Notes under the pieces: generated by a model
The model's database searches: none
What the model was told of the DNA's origin: nothing
Seen by the model: the letters and a program-made list of their open reading frames with translations, nothing else
DNA from: Bryobacterales bacterium
GTDB lineage: Bacteria > Acidobacteriota > Terriglobia > Bryobacterales > UBA6623
DNA: 54,916 nt
Reading direction: 5' to 3'
Assembly (NCBI GenBank): GCA_022826925.1
Contig: JAJDTX010000141.1
Coordinates: 1-54,916, forward strand
Shown: positions 25,288 to 32,758 of the stretch, in pieces
Numbering within the stretch: the first letter of the stretch is position 1
Layout: every line of letters starts with the position of its first letter
Translations under genes and position numbers: made by a program

Positions 25288-25626
25288 ATGAAGAAGATCG
25301 AAGCGGTTATCCAGCCATTCAAGTTGGACGACGTCCGTGAAGCGCTCAAGGGGATCGGCCACGATCGCTTGACGATTTACGACGTGCGCGGCCACGGTCG
25401 GCAGAAGGGCCACAAGGAGGTCTACCGCGGCCAGGAGTACGAGGTGGACCTGCTGCCCAAGGTCAAGCTCGAGAGCTATGCTTCCGACGACCGGGTCGAC
25501 GAGATTGTCAACGCTATCGTCGAGTCGGCTCGCACGGGCAAGATCGGCGACGGCAAGGTGTTCGTCTCCGATATCGCATCGGCCATTCGGATACGCAGCG
25601 GCGAAACGGACGACGACGCTATCTAG
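25288..25626 (+). CDS. glnK: P-II nitrogen regulatory protein (second)
   Basis: A 112-residue P-II protein with Tyr51 in YRGQEYEVDLLPKVK, B-loop TGKIGDGKVFV and C-terminal AIRIRSGE. GGAGG precedes the ATG. It is 16 bp downstream of the second amt, so GlnK-type control of that channel is expected. It ends 108 bp before glnD with a strong terminator between. The symbol is assigned by linkage to amt; sequence alone cannot separate GlnB from GlnK. Confidence 0.92.
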   Translation: MKKIEAVIQPFKLDDVREALKGIGHDRLTIYDVRGHGRQKGHKEVYRGQEYEVDLLPKVKLESYASDDRVDEIVNAIVESARTGKIGDGKVFVSDIASAIRIRSGETDDDAI

Positions 25627-25659
25627 CCTGCCCTGGCTGTCGCCTCTTGGCAGCCTCAT

Positions 25660-25689
25660 GGCCGGGCGGGCCGCAAAGCCCGCCCGGCC
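25660..25689 (+). terminator. Strong hairpin between second P-II and glnD
   Basis: GGCCGGGCGGGC (25660-25671) and GCCCGCCCGGCC (25678-25689) form a perfect 12-bp stem with a six-base loop, followed by TAATCTACT. It is 33 bases after the P-II stop and 45 bases before the glnD ATG, so glnD either needs its own promoter close by or depends on readthrough. Confidence 0.7.
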
Positions 25690-25734
25690 TAATCTACTCT
25701 CGTAGGAGTTGCGTCGCGTCTGGGCGGAGGTCCG

Positions 25735-28305
25735 ATGTCCAACCTCACCACGTATCACGCGCAACAGATGGAGCGGGTGAGTTCGGATTTCTTCGAGGAT
25801 GGAGACGGCCTGCGCGCCGTCGCCCGGCGCACTAGTGCCGTGGACGATATCGTCCGGGGGCGGTTCGAGGAAATCTTCGCCGGAGCGCGCGACGGGGTGG
25901 CCGCGATTGCGGTGGGCGGTTACGGCCGCTCTGAATTGTTCCCGTTCTCCGACATCGACCTGCTGCTGCTGTTTGGCAGCATACGCGATGCCGAGCGCAA
26001 CGAAGACCGAATCGCGAAACTGATTGCCTCGCTGTGGGATTCGAAACTGCAGGTCTCCCACTCGGTGCGCTCTCCCAAGGATTGCACCAGCTTGGCCCGC
26101 GACAACACGGACCTGCACATCAGCATGCTCGACACGCGCTTCGTCGCCGGTGACGAAGCTTTTGTCGCGACGCTGCAGGATAGCCTGCTGCCGAAGTTCT
26201 ACTTGCGGGAGCAGCGCTCCCTGCTGCGCTCCCTGATCCAGAAGGCCCGCCAGCGCCACCAATCCTTCGAGAACACCCTGTACCATCTGGAACCCAACAT
26301 CAAGGAGGGTCCTGGAGGCCTGCGGGACTACCATCTCGCCTGCTGGGTAGCGCAGCTGCAGAACGTCGAACCGGGCCGCATACCGGCCAGCGGCGAGTCC
26401 CTGCCCCAGAGCCCGTGGCTCGACCCGGAAGGCGCGAAGCGCTTCCTGTTCGCTGTGCGCTGCTACCTGCACTACTACTACGGGCGAGACAGCAACGTGC
26501 TGTCGTTCGACCTGCAGGACTCGATCGCTCATGCCGGCGCTGGCAAGGTCTACGACGGGCCTGGCGGCGCTGCCGACATGATGCGCGTGTTCTATCGCAG
26601 GACACGGTCGGTCTATCGCCTCGCACTGCGCCTGATGGACGAGTCTTCGGCTCCGGCGAACGCTCTGGTTTCGATCCTGCGCAAGCGCAAGTCGCGGTTA
26701 TCCAACGTCGACTTCAGCGTTAGCAACGGGCAGGTGTATTTCAAGGACCCGCGCCTGCTGGAGCACCGCCCGGAGCGCGTCCTGAGCTTGTTCGAGTTTC
26801 AGGCGCGCCACGGTCTCGCGCTGGCATCGGAGACAGAGCGGCGCATTCGGGACCAGCTGCCGCTGTTCCGGCAGCACGTCGAAGCCACCCCGGCACACTG
26901 GCCGGCGCTGAAGCGGATTCTGCTGCTCCCGCACACCTACCGGGCGTTGGAGGCGATGCGCGAGGCCGGCGTCTTGTACGCGCTGTTCCCCGATTTCGAA
27001 CTGGTGGACTGCTTGGTAATTCGCGACTTCTACCATCGCTACACGGTGGACGAGCACACTCTGGTGACCATCCGCGTGCTGAAGGAGCTTCCGAGTGCGA
27101 CCGAGCGCATCGACCAACGCTTCGCTTCTCTCCTAGAGGAGATCGACCACGCCGAGCTGCTGCAACTTGCGTTGCTGTACCACGATCTTGGCAAGGGCGT
27201 GGAAGGGCGGCCGCACCAGGAAACCAGCGCCGAAATGGCTGACCTCGGCATGCAGCGGATCGGGTTGGAGGATCCGTTGGCTCGGGAGACCGTGATCCAG
27301 CTTGTGGCCGACCACCTGAAGATGTCGGAGGTGATGACCAAGCGCGACATCAGCGAAATGTCGGTCTTGGAAGACTTCAAGCGGGAGGTCAAGACCTTGG
27401 AGCGGCTCAAGCTGCTCACGTTGATGACTTATGCCGACACCGTCGGCGTGAACCCTTCGGCACAGATCAACTGGCGCAAGGAGCTGCTTTGGAGATTGTA
27501 TCGGGGCATCAACTCCATCTTCCAGCGCGACCACGGCGACCGGCGTATCAACCAGAGCACAGTCGCGGACTGTCTCGACCAAGCTGCCGATCAGGCCGAG
27601 AGAGAGCGCCTGAAGCGCTTCCTGCGAGGCTTCCCGGAGCGCTACGTACGCACGCACACGCCAGAACAGGTCCGTCGGCACGCAGCGCTGGCGGGCACCA
27701 TGGAGGCGGGGCGGGCGACCGCCAAGTGCGCCTGGGAGCGCGGCTACCTTGAAGTGCTCGTCCTGTCGCCGGATCGGCCCTTCCTGTTCGCCTCGCTGTG
27801 TGCCGGCATCACGTCTTCAGGGGGTGACATCGTCAGCGCCGAGGCCTTTGCCAACGAAGAAGGGCTCGTGCTGGACTCGTTTCGCGTCGCGCCGAACACG
27901 ACGATGGGCGAGCTGCGGCAAATGGATCCAGCCCAGATTGAAGAGCTCGAGCTGAGGCTGCAAGGGCTGGCCGAAGGCACCATCGACGCGTCTGGCCTGC
28001 GCCAGTGGCGCGTGCGCGCTCCCTACAGCCGTCGCAACGGGGAGCCGCCTTCGGTGTCGTTCGACAATGACACTTCTGCCCGCGCGACCATCTTCTTCGT
28101 CAACACCGCGGACCGACCCAAGCTGCTGCACGATCTGGCCAGCGCCTGCTCAAGCAGGGAGTGCAATATCGATGTCGTGCTGAGTCACACGCAGGGCAGT
28201 CTTGCGATGGACACCTTCTATCTGACCCGGCACGGCGAGAAACTTCCGGAGCAGATCTGCGAGCTGCTCAAGGCTGACCTGCTAGAGGCTTGCACGCCCG
28301 ACTGA
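25735..28305 (+). CDS. glnD: Bifunctional uridylyltransferase/uridylyl-removing enzyme
   Basis: GlnD senses glutamine and adds or removes UMP on P-II Tyr51. The 856-residue protein has the full domain order: nucleotidyltransferase motif GGYGRSELFPFSDIDLLLL (residues 61-79; Ser72, Asp73 and Asp75), the GlnD-specific linker LYHLEPNIKEGPGGLRDYHL, an HD domain with LYHDLGKG near residue 480, and two C-terminal ACT domains (LVLSPDRPFLFASLCAGI near residue 678 and FFVNTADRPKLLHDLASAC near 785). GGAGG lies five bases before the ATG. With two P-II genes next to it, the locus encodes both the enzyme and its substrates. Confidence 0.95.
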   Translation: MSNLTTYHAQQMERVSSDFFEDGDGLRAVARRTSAVDDIVRGRFEEIFAGARDGVAAIAVGGYGRSELFPFSDIDLLLLFGSIRDAERNEDRIAKLIASLWDSKLQVSHSVRSPKDCTSLARDNTDLHISMLDTRFVAGDEAFVATLQDSLLPKFYLREQRSLLRSLIQKARQRHQSFENTLYHLEPNIKEGPGGLRDYHLACWVAQLQNVEPGRIPASGESLPQSPWLDPEGAKRFLFAVRCYLHYYYGRDSNVLSFDLQDSIAHAGAGKVYDGPGGAADMMRVFYRRTRSVYRLALRLMDESSAPANALVSILRKRKSRLSNVDFSVSNGQVYFKDPRLLEHRPERVLSLFEFQARHGLALASETERRIRDQLPLFRQHVEATPAHWPALKRILLLPHTYRALEAMREAGVLYALFPDFELVDCLVIRDFYHRYTVDEHTLVTIRVLKELPSATERIDQRFASLLEEIDHAELLQLALLYHDLGKGVEGRPHQETSAEMADLGMQRIGLEDPLARETVIQLVADHLKMSEVMTKRDISEMSVLEDFKREVKTLERLKLLTLMTYADTVGVNPSAQINWRKELLWRLYRGINSIFQRDHGDRRINQSTVADCLDQAADQAERERLKRFLRGFPERYVRTHTPEQVRRHAALAGTMEAGRATAKCAWERGYLEVLVLSPDRPFLFASLCAGITSSGGDIVSAEAFANEEGLVLDSFRVAPNTTMGELRQMDPAQIEELELRLQGLAEGTIDASGLRQWRVRAPYSRRNGEPPSVSFDNDTSARATIFFVNTADRPKLLHDLASACSSRECNIDVVLSHTQGSLAMDTFYLTRHGEKLPEQICELLKADLLEACTPD

Positions 28306-28352
28306 CAAGCGCCCTGAGAGGCAACGCCGTGGCGGGTGCCCTGGGTGTCTGG

Positions 28353-28367
28353 CGTGGGTGTCCCACG
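28353..28367 (+). terminator. Short hairpin after glnD
   Basis: CGTGGG-TGT-CCCACG, a perfect 6-bp stem 47 bases after the glnD stop in the convergent gap. No T-tract; weak candidate. Confidence 0.3.
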
Positions 28368-28499
28368 TAGCGATGGGGCTGCTGCCGGCGGAAAGAGCTG
28401 CTGCGTTACGTTTGCGCGGCAGAATCCGCAGTAGGCTCCGAATCGGTCGCATGCGAGGGTCGGAGACTGTCAGTGCGGTTCGGCTCGAGACTTCAGAGA

Positions 28500-29372
28500 C
28501 TACTGCGCGTCAGGATGGTTGATCGCGTCGTCGCGGTAGATCCGGTCCATCACGTTGATCACGTGCCGGACGGCAAGGTTGTCGTCGATCGTCAGTATGT
28601 GCGCCCCGGATTCCACTGCAAGCGTGGCCGCCACGGCAAGACCCGCGGCGCGCTGTTCGGCACTGGCACGGATCGACTCGACGAAGAATCGCTTGCCCGT
28701 CAGAGTGACTTGCAGGCCTTGGGCAGGAGGGGCCAGGCGGCGCAGATTTCTCAGCAGGTTGAAGTTCTCGAAGCCCTGCTTGCCGTGCTCCAGCCCGGGG
28801 TCGAGGACGATTCTCTGGCGTGCGATGTTCGACTTGTCGGCCCGCAGTAGCGACGCGCTGAAGTCGTGCCGCACGATCTCTTCCAAGTTCGTGAGAGGTT
28901 CCATGCGGGACCACTGCTCCGGCGCGCCGCGCATGTGTCCCAGGATCAGCGCGGCGTCGGTGCCATTGACGGTCGGTGCCATCAGCCGATCATACGCAAG
29001 GCCGCTGAAATCATGCACGATGGATGCGCCCAGATGGGCGACCCGGTACGCCGTGTGGGAGTGAACGGTCACAACGCTGAGCGGCACCTTCAATTCGTTG
29101 CTCAGCTTGCGCACGATCGGGACCAGCAGCGGCAATTCGTCCTCGGCGTCAGGAATGCCGGACACCGGGCTCAGCGGCAGGGCCTGCACCTCTACGATAT
29201 GGACTCCCGCAGCCTCCAGCGCAAGAGCCCGACTCAGGATCGCGCCAGGGTCCGGCTTGGCCGCCTTGCTGCCCGTCGCGAGGTTGATGCGTACCGACAG
29301 GAAGGTGGTCACTCCCAGTGTGACGTGCTCGTTGGGCAGGCTCCACAGGGCCCTTGTGCGTTGAAAAGCCAT
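28500..29372 (-). CDS. Degenerate dihydropteroate synthase-family (pterin-binding) protein
   Basis: A 290-residue TIM barrel recognisable from LGHMRGAPEQWSRME, VLDPGLEHGKQGFENFNLLRNL and VHDFSGLAYD, which correspond to the MHMRG, DPGIGFGK and NDVSG blocks of FolP. Several catalytic positions are changed: the SIDT aspartate reads SVVT, the NDVSG asparagine is His, the G-G-E-S-T-R-P loop is replaced by VEVQALPLSP, and the NVTPDSF start is missing. It is therefore probably not a working dihydropteroate synthase. It may bind another pterin or have a new function. It starts 3 bp after the GNAT gene, in a three-gene unit. Confidence 0.65.
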   Translation of the reverse strand: MAFQRTRALWSLPNEHVTLGVTTFLSVRINLATGSKAAKPDPGAILSRALALEAAGVHIVEVQALPLSPVSGIPDAEDELPLLVPIVRKLSNELKVPLSVVTVHSHTAYRVAHLGASIVHDFSGLAYDRLMAPTVNGTDAALILGHMRGAPEQWSRMEPLTNLEEIVRHDFSASLLRADKSNIARQRIVLDPGLEHGKQGFENFNLLRNLRRLAPPAQGLQVTLTGKRFFVESIRASAEQRAAGLAVAATLAVESGAHILTIDDNLAVRHVINVMDRIYRDDAINHPDAQ

Positions 29373-29375
29373 CGC

Positions 29376-30215
29376 TTATCCGAATTCGAACCCAGCCGTC
29401 GCGTAGACCTCATCGGAGTGAGAGTGCAGGGTGGGGGATTTCCCCCCGCGCAGCATCATTCGCTCAAGCCGGCGGACCGGCTGGAAGCCGAGTTCGGTAG
29501 CCAGTTCGCGTGCGGACCGATTCGAAGGCAGGAAATCCCAGAATACGCGCTGGCCCTGTCGACTTTCAAGCGTGGCCCGCAGGACGGAGGCAGCGGCGCG
29601 CGCGTTCTTGGCGACGCACGGGCCGACGAACCAAGCCGAAGAACCGGGACGTCCGAAGGCGAATCCTTCCGGGCAGCTTGCGCCCGCGACCGTGGAATCC
29701 TTGCAAAGGTCGCGCAACAAGAGGGACCGGTCGTAGTTGCAGGCCTCCCGGTCGATGCGTTCCAGGGCGGCGGACAGCGTCCCCACGCTCCGAGCCGAAG
29801 TCCTGCCGCCGCAACTCGGATTGTCTTCGGGCGGCCGTTCCCAGCGCTCGATCAGTTCGGTGCTAACGAATCCGACCTCCTCGTAGAGCGGTTTTCCCAT
29901 CGAAGTAGCGTCCAATCCGCACGTGCGGGTTCCGCGGAGGTCGAGCCAGTCCAGCGCATGCTGCACCAAACCCCTGGCGATGCCCTGTCGCCGAAACTCG
30001 GGCAGGACCAGCACCATGCCGAGCCATGCCATCTCCGACCCGTAGCGCACCGCCGTCGTGCTGCCCACGACGAGGCCGTCCCTTTCGGCGACGAAGCAGC
30101 CCTCGGGCTCGAGGCGTAGCAGCCGCTGCCAGTCACTGGGAGTCTGATTCCACCCGGCCGCGTGCTTGAGGCGCATCGCACCGGGAATGTCGGCGTCCCG
30201 CATCTGCCGGATCAT
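29376..30215 (-). CDS. GNAT-family N-acetyltransferase
   Basis: From ATG 30215, which overlaps the TVP38 stop as ATGA, this is 279 residues. The N-terminal half is a GNAT domain: WNQTPSDWQRLLRLEPEGCFVAERDG, then GMVLVLPEFRRQGIARGLVQHAL with the acetyl-CoA pyrophosphate loop RRQGIA. The C-terminal half (about residue 150 onward) is a second, GNAT-like module ending FWDFLPSNRSARELATELGFQPVRRLERM, as in two-domain proteins of the Acetyltransf_18 type. The acceptor is unknown. The upstream extension to 30284 is not conserved. Confidence 0.82.
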   Translation of the reverse strand: MIRQMRDADIPGAMRLKHAAGWNQTPSDWQRLLRLEPEGCFVAERDGLVVGSTTAVRYGSEMAWLGMVLVLPEFRRQGIARGLVQHALDWLDLRGTRTCGLDATSMGKPLYEEVGFVSTELIERWERPPEDNPSCGGRTSARSVGTLSAALERIDREACNYDRSLLLRDLCKDSTVAGASCPEGFAFGRPGSSAWFVGPCVAKNARAAASVLRATLESRQGQRVFWDFLPSNRSARELATELGFQPVRRLERMMLRGGKSPTLHSHSDEVYATAGFEFG

Positions 30216-30898
30216 TCGGTTCTGCGTCTCCACTGATAGTAGGCCGTGCCCGCCAGCACCAGCACGACGGAGAGACCGATCCAAAGCATTGCGGTGAAGT
30301 TGCGGTCGTACGCTTGTGATCCGAAGAGCGTGCTGGCCATCAGGGCGGGCGCTCGCGCCGGGACGCTCAGAGCCAGAAAGCGGCCCAGTCCGAGCGGAGA
30401 CAGGCCTGCTGCGTAGCTCATCGCGTCTTTCGGCGTGCCCGGCAGCAGGAACAGCACGAAGATAGCGACGTGGCCCTTGCGCGATTGGAGCGATTCGTCG
30501 ATTCGCGCAAGCTTTTCGCTGCCGATCATCCGCTCGACGACCGGCCTACCCACCACCCTAGCGAAGCCGAAGTCGAAGGCGGCGCCGCAGAGAATGCCGA
30601 TGATCGAGTAGAAGAAGCCCCAACCCGCGCCAAACACGTAGCCGGCGGCAAACTGGGTGATCTCGCCCGGGATGGCGAAGACTACCACCTGCAGGAACTG
30701 GATCCCGATGCAGATGAGGGGCCCGGCGATGCCGTCCCGCCGCATCCACTGCACGAGCTGGTCGTGCTGAGGGAAGCGATCAAGCCACCCGAGCCTCCAG
30801 GCAAGCGCCAAGATCGCGACCAGTCCCGCCGCGCCGGCGATCGCCCACCACGTGGCGCGTAGGCGCGTCGGACGCTCGTCTGGCGCTGCCTGTCCCAT
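30212..30898 (-). CDS. TVP38/TMEM64 (VTT-domain) membrane protein
   Basis: A 228-residue inner-membrane protein of the SNARE-associated/VTT (DedA-related) superfamily, which in other bacteria includes lipid scramblases or flippases. The core is FLQVVVFAIPGEITQFAAGYVFGAGWGF, then FFYSIIGILCGAAFDFGFARVVGRPVV with the two re-entrant half-helices, and VLFLLPGTPKDAMSYAAGLSPLG with the conserved P-G-T-P. It starts at ATG 30898; the longer GTG frame to 30928 would overlap the divergent gene. A TAGAAT hexamer ends five bases before the ATG, so the mRNA is probably leaderless. Confidence 0.85.
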   Translation of the reverse strand: MGQAAPDERPTRLRATWWAIAGAAGLVAILALAWRLGWLDRFPQHDQLVQWMRRDGIAGPLICIGIQFLQVVVFAIPGEITQFAAGYVFGAGWGFFYSIIGILCGAAFDFGFARVVGRPVVERMIGSEKLARIDESLQSRKGHVAIFVLFLLPGTPKDAMSYAAGLSPLGLGRFLALSVPARAPALMASTLFGSQAYDRNFTAMLWIGLSVVLVLAGTAYYQWRRRTE

Positions 30899-30902
30899 GT
30901 CG

Positions 30903-30909
30903 TATTCTA
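30903..30909. promoter_or_regulatory. Overlapping divergent -10 elements
   Basis: The heptamer TATTCTA reads TATTCT on the plus strand (eight bases before the ATG at 30917) and TAGAAT on the minus strand (five bases before the ATG at 30898). Both genes would be transcribed as leaderless mRNAs from one shared element. No Shine-Dalgarno sequence precedes either start. Confidence 0.45.
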
Positions 30910-30916
30910 TGACGCG

Positions 30917-31543
30917 ATGTCGCTGCACGAGCCCATGACGCTGGTCACTGACTACGCGCTAGGCGCGTTGTGCGTTGTGCTCGCTATTCGGATGCGTAGC
31001 AGGGGCTTGCCGCAGAACCGGTCGGACTGGACGGCGGCTCTGTTCGCGTGCGCCCTTGCAGCGTTCGCGGGCGGCACGTACCACGGTTTCCTTCCGTGGA
31101 TGGACGGCGCTGTCGCAGCCGTCCTGTGGCGCCTGACACTGCTTGCAATCGGCTGGGCCGCCTACGCGGCCGTGGTCGCAACTTGCCGCGCTCACTTAGG
31201 CGGACTCCAAAGGACGGTGATTTGGATCGCGCGGGCGCAACTCGGCGTCTACGCTCTTGCGGCGATCGCCAGCGGAGAATTCATCGTTGCCATCATCGAC
31301 TATTCCCTAGCCTTCGCGTTCGTGCTGGTAGTACACGCCTGGGCTTGGCGCGAACACGGCGATAGCGCCGCGCTAACGGTGGTCGGCGGCGTGCTCGTAA
31401 CCTTCGCGGCCGCCGGCATCCAAGCGGCGGGAATCGCCCCGCACAGGGCCTTCAACCACAACGACCTCTACCATGTGGTGCAAATGGCCGGCACGGCGCT
31501 CCTGTATCGAGGGGCTCTGAGCTCGGCGAGCAGATCGATCTAG
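30917..31543 (+). CDS. Seven-helix membrane protein with conserved His motifs
   Basis: A 208-residue integral membrane protein with about seven hydrophobic segments. It carries FAGGTYHGF (residues 50-58) and a C-terminal FNHNDLYHVVQMAG, a spacing of His/Asp residues reminiscent of the CREST/alkaline-ceramidase-type metal-dependent membrane hydrolases and of DUF6962-like proteins. I am confident of the membrane topology and the His motifs, less so of an enzymatic role. It is divergent from the TVP38 unit and ends 7 bp from the convergent isomerase gene. Confidence 0.65.
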   Translation: MSLHEPMTLVTDYALGALCVVLAIRMRSRGLPQNRSDWTAALFACALAAFAGGTYHGFLPWMDGAVAAVLWRLTLLAIGWAAYAAVVATCRAHLGGLQRTVIWIARAQLGVYALAAIASGEFIVAIIDYSLAFAFVLVVHAWAWREHGDSAALTVVGGVLVTFAAAGIQAAGIAPHRAFNHNDLYHVVQMAGTALLYRGALSSASRSI

Positions 31544-31550
31544 GTCAAGG

Positions 31551-32606
31551 CTATTCGACCCAGCCGTGCTCGTCCTGCACGCTGACCATCACGGCTAGGA
31601 TGTCGTTCCAGGTCTGCGGGTCCATCATCACTGCGTTGGGGAACATGCAGCCGTCCCAGCAAATGTGACGGCACTCCTTCGTGAGTTGGCCGTCCCCGTC
31701 TCGCAGCCAGAAACCCGCGTGGCGGGTGATATCGAGCCGTCCGTTCGGATCGGTGGCCTGGCAGTGCCGGCCGGTCCGGTCATGGCTCCCGCTGCCGAAG
31801 ACAGTGCCGTCATTTTGGGCCACGTGGAAGTCGTTGGTCCACGGGCGCAGGGCGCCGGTCACTTGGCGCAGGGCATCGTCCAGCTGGGCACCGTCATTCC
31901 AGGCGAAGTCACTTGGCAGGATTGAGTGCTCCGGTGCGTTGTAGCCCAGCGTGTAGAGTAGCGTGTGGGCCATGTCAGCTTGGAATCCAACGTGCTTATC
32001 ATTCACGGATTCAAGGACTTCCAGCATATACTTCCAGCTGTGCATGCTGCCCCAGCAGATCTCGCCTTCGGCGGAGAGGCGTTCGCCGTGGTCGGCTGCG
32101 ATCGCCGCCGCCTGCCGGAAGGTCTCGACAACGTGGGCGGTGTTGCCCGCGGGGTCCTTGGCCCAGTCCTCGACCCCGCTGGCGGAGTCAATGCGAATCA
32201 CGCCCGTCGGGCGAATGCCCCACTGCGTGAACTTGCTGGCGATGGCGCACGCCTTCCTGATGGCGGTCAGGAATGCGTCACGCCCCGCGCCCGGATCGAT
32301 GGCTGCACCCCCGCCGGTCGGTTCCCAGACCGGCGCGACAACTGAGCCGATCGCCAAGCCTCGCGCCGCGAACTTGTCGACCCAGGCCTTGAGCTCGTCG
32401 TCGGTGCTGTCAATGCCGATGTGCGGCTCGGACAGGAACAGGTCCACGCCATCGAACTTCCTGCCATCGACCTCGGCATTGGCAGTCAGGTCAAGCATCG
32501 TCTCGAGGGCGATGGGCGGTTCGTCATCCGGCCCGTCTCCGCCCTTGCCCACGACACCAGGCCAAGCGGCATTGTGCAGTTTCGGGAAGTTGTTGCGGTC
32601 GTTCAT
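31551..32606 (-). CDS. Sugar phosphate isomerase/epimerase-like TIM-barrel protein
   Basis: A 351-residue xylose isomerase-like TIM barrel, from ATG 32606; the frame to 32723 adds an unconserved leader. Landmarks are FDGVDLFLSEPHIGID, a central RLSAEGEICWGSMHSW with a metal-binding type Glu, VGFQADMAHTLLYTLG with the Asp/His pair of the family, and DFHVAQNDGTVFGSGSHD. This fits the AP_endonuc_2 sugar isomerase/epimerase superfamily, most members of which act on sugars or polyols with a divalent metal. The substrate is unknown. TATCAT at 32621-32626 is a plausible -10 with a very short leader and no ribosome site. Confidence 0.75.
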   Translation of the reverse strand: MNDRNNFPKLHNAAWPGVVGKGGDGPDDEPPIALETMLDLTANAEVDGRKFDGVDLFLSEPHIGIDSTDDELKAWVDKFAARGLAIGSVVAPVWEPTGGGAAIDPGAGRDAFLTAIRKACAIASKFTQWGIRPTGVIRIDSASGVEDWAKDPAGNTAHVVETFRQAAAIAADHGERLSAEGEICWGSMHSWKYMLEVLESVNDKHVGFQADMAHTLLYTLGYNAPEHSILPSDFAWNDGAQLDDALRQVTGALRPWTNDFHVAQNDGTVFGSGSHDRTGRHCQATDPNGRLDITRHAGFWLRDGDGQLTKECRHICWDGCMFPNAVMMDPQTWNDILAVMVSVQDEHGWVE

Positions 32607-32758
32607 GGTAATGCGAATCAATGATATCGCATTGGCCCCCACCGAGATACCCGAGCGCGCCCTCGACCCGAGCGGGGGGCGGATCGAGAGAGGGACGATC
32701 ACCTGCGCGGACACTGCGGACACGGACGTGACGCACCCGCCGAGTCCTCGGCCTAGTC

